The notes under the pieces were generated by a model that was not told the origin of the DNA, did no database searches, and saw only the letters and a list, made by a program, of their open reading frames with translations. This document shows positions 63,401 through 64,000 of a DNA stretch of 64,000 nt, one piece after another. The position numbers and the translations under genes are program-made. How positions within the stretch are numbered: the stretch's first letter is position 1; the number at the start of each line of letters is the position of its first letter. This DNA comes from Candidatus Pedobacter colombiensis. Its GTDB lineage: Bacteria; Bacteroidota; Bacteroidia; Sphingobacteriales; Sphingobacteriaceae. The stretch is taken from positions 3,100,001 through 3,164,000 of the forward strand of contig CP119313.1 of the NCBI GenBank assembly GCA_029202485.1, in the 5' to 3' direction.

Positions 63401-64000
63401 AAATTCAGGCTTCCATTGTCTGTACCAATAAATACTGTTGAATTATCGTTTTCAGCAAATGAAGTAATGATGGAGCCAGACAAGCTGAGGTCATCTTTAG
63501 AATGAATTTTTCCAATATTGAAAAGGCTTAAGTTCTTATCATAGACATTAATTCCTCCACGATAAGTGCCTAGCCATACCAATCCCTCTTTATCTAAATA
63601 AACGGATCTAATGGACCCGGATGTTAAACTATAGTTATCTCTTAAATTGGGTTTATAATGTTGGAGACTATTGTTATCAACATTATAAACATATAGTCCA
63701 TTTTCTGTACCTACCCACAAAAAATTTTTATCAACCTTTATTGTAAAAATAATTGTTTTACTCAAAAAAAACCGGGTTTGATAATTCTCACCTGATAAGG
63801 AAGGGACTATTTTAATGATCCCCTCAGTTGTACCAATCCAAATATTGCCGGTATAATCTTCATTAATCGTCCTTACAATATATTTTCTATTCGGATTGGC
63901 ACCATTGATTACAATTTTCTTAAATGTATTTCTCTCCCTATCGTATAATAAAAGACCTTCATTACTTCCAATCCACATTCTTTTGTGCTTATCCTCGAAA
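60439..64000 (-). CDS. Hybrid two-component system sensor/regulator (HTCS), 5' end outside window
   Basis: The frame is open to the window edge: residues EDKHKR precede the first Met (63978) and read as part of a reg_prop repeat, so the start lies beyond 64000. Numbered from that Met, propeller repeats cover 1-470, Y_Y_Y about 515-595, a membrane helix about 602-620, HisKA with His670 (NLSHEFRT), ATPase with LFNLLSNAFKF and GSGIGLSIT, receiver with Asp976 (SDISMPYMNG) and a YMTKPI lysine, and an AraC HTH (about 1075-1175). Its target locus must lie outside the window on the right; nothing here is a natural regulon. It overlaps the carbonic anhydrase end by 4 nt. Confidence 0.92.
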   Translation of the reverse strand, partial: FEDKHKRMWIGSNEGLLLYDRERNTFKKIVINGANPNRKYIVRTINEDYTGNIWIGTTEGIIKIVPSLSGENYQTRFFLSKTIIFTIKVDKNFLWVGTENGLYVYNVDNNSLQHYKPNLRDNYSLTSGSIRSVYLDKEGLVWLGTYRGGINVYDKNLSLFNIGKIHSKDDLSLSGSIITSFAENDNSTVFIGTDNGSLNLFDKNKEMVYPVELPNQQNPAQHKLTILSLLKTKNNKLWIGTFLNGLLIKDLQTNKIEQFLKGENQNDEDNNDVFCLLEDSKNRIWIGTNGGGVKIYDQNEKHLYNSKQFFKNKEFAFHWYVRAIVEDKKGNIWIASQGVGVAKYNPESHLIKIYNKNNSNLTSNSIQSLYVDSKNNLWLGSVGQGFYRFNEELDSFENYSEKEGLSNPEVYKVLEDNNGLIWLSTNVGISSFSPKNKKIKNYTYHNGLQNNNFVRASGLKTTDGTLFFGGIEGFNYFSPSNIKTNYNIPPIVFTELKVNNKSIIVSEDSTFLKKHISIADKIDLSYKQNFSISYVALNFTSSQENKYAYQLEGYDKEWNYVGSAKVASYTNLSPGTYTFKAKGSNNDGIWNEQGSSIKVVVHPPFWLSPIAYIFYALSIVGSVLFIRYLGIKKIERKYQREQEILKAKQVFEQEKHEVQRQYELDKMKLKFLTNLSHEFRTPISLIMAPVDKILNGGSIVDVIEQASTIKRNTRRLLNLVNQLLDFRKMDEKELTLHLQKGELVSFLQELIDSFKDLSDKKKVRLYYISELEEFYTFFDTDKMERILFNLLSNAFKFTNEGGYVKVELERSRKTYSGGDKQWFTIKVKDNGVGIPAEYHESVFARFFQNEVNTSILNQGSGIGLSITKEFVELHGGTITIESEVGKGATFIVEIPLIAGEEEIAELKEDLGTVATDEKITIPQELADEKVNGLVKVLIVEDNEEFRYYLKDNLQNRYKVIEASNGKEGWQQALYHHPEVIISDISMPYMNGIELTNKIKSDKRTNHIPVILLTAITGEQEQLDGLETGANDYMTKPINFDILNVKIRNILKLNQKFRETYSKQIKVLSPEMEITSDNEKFLNKVILYIEDNLTDPMLSVENLSKSIGMGRGTLYRKILEITGSTPIEFIRTVKLEKALVLLEKSDMNIAQIAYCVGFATPNYFSKSFKGKYDMLPTEYISSKKKQT

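Noticed and set aside
1..64000. CRISPR arrays, rRNA or tRNA genes, phage modules
   Set aside because: No regularly spaced repeats, no conserved rRNA/tRNA sequence and no phage structural genes were seen.

Overview
The window reads as an AT-rich chromosomal segment of a Bacteroidota bacterium, most likely Sphingobacteriaceae and close to Pedobacter. The reasons are a SusC/SusD pair, three SusR-type hybrid two-component sensors (HTCS), TAnnTTTG-like promoter elements, and lyase, sulfatase and glycuronidase genes resembling the Pedobacter (Flavobacterium) heparinus heparin system. The PL12 lyase is clearly similar to, but not identical with, the P. heparinus heparinase III I remember, so I infer a related species. 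No rRNA, tRNA or CRISPR array was found.

Region 1 (about 1.4-19.7 kb) is a heparin/heparan-sulfate type locus. A tight leftward operon holds three formylglycine sulfatases, a heparinase II/III-family lyase, an HTCS regulator, and then, after a gap with its own possible promoter, a ROK sugar kinase and an FHS-type sugar transporter. A divergent rightward pair encodes a GH88 unsaturated glucuronyl hydrolase and a PL12 heparinase III-like lyase. Together they could desulfate and depolymerise a glycosaminoglycan, cleave unsaturated uronate from the fragments and import and phosphorylate the amino sugar. A 1,233-bp IS3-family element with a 4-bp target duplication splits the third sulfatase, so the operon is broken in this strain.

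Region 2 (20.2-26.3 kb) is an efflux operon: a small membrane protein, a TolC-like channel and an RND pump fused in frame to its periplasmic adaptor. Region 3 (26.4-31.5 kb) is an asparagine/aspartate operon: DcaP-like porin, periplasmic asparaginase, aspartase and Dcu dicarboxylate transporter.

Region 4 (31.6-44.4 kb) is a polysaccharide utilisation locus: HTCS, SusC, SusD, an alginate-lyase-fold protein, a PL6 lyase and a DUF1080 protein, closed by a terminator. The target is probably a uronate polymer such as alginate or dermatan. Its SusD carries an unusual glycine-rich GSGYT repeat insert.

Region 5 (44.5-52.6 kb) holds mixed genes: 2-hydroxyacid dehydrogenase, membrane hybrid kinase, DUF4870 protein, azurin lipoprotein, MiaE, small lipoprotein, hemolysin III-like protein and S41 peptidase. 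Region 6 (52.7-56.0 kb) is the most intriguing part: a tight operon of a Rieske protein, a thioredoxin, an ApbE flavin transferase with no visible signal peptide, a tiny DUF4266 lipoprotein ending GGGCGCN, and a DUF3570 barrel with a flavinylation-like motif. Region 7 (56.0-60.4 kb) groups ion and pH genes: VIT-family transporter, Na+/H+ antiporter, Ca2+/H+ antiporter and a lipoprotein beta-carbonic anhydrase. The window ends inside a third HTCS.
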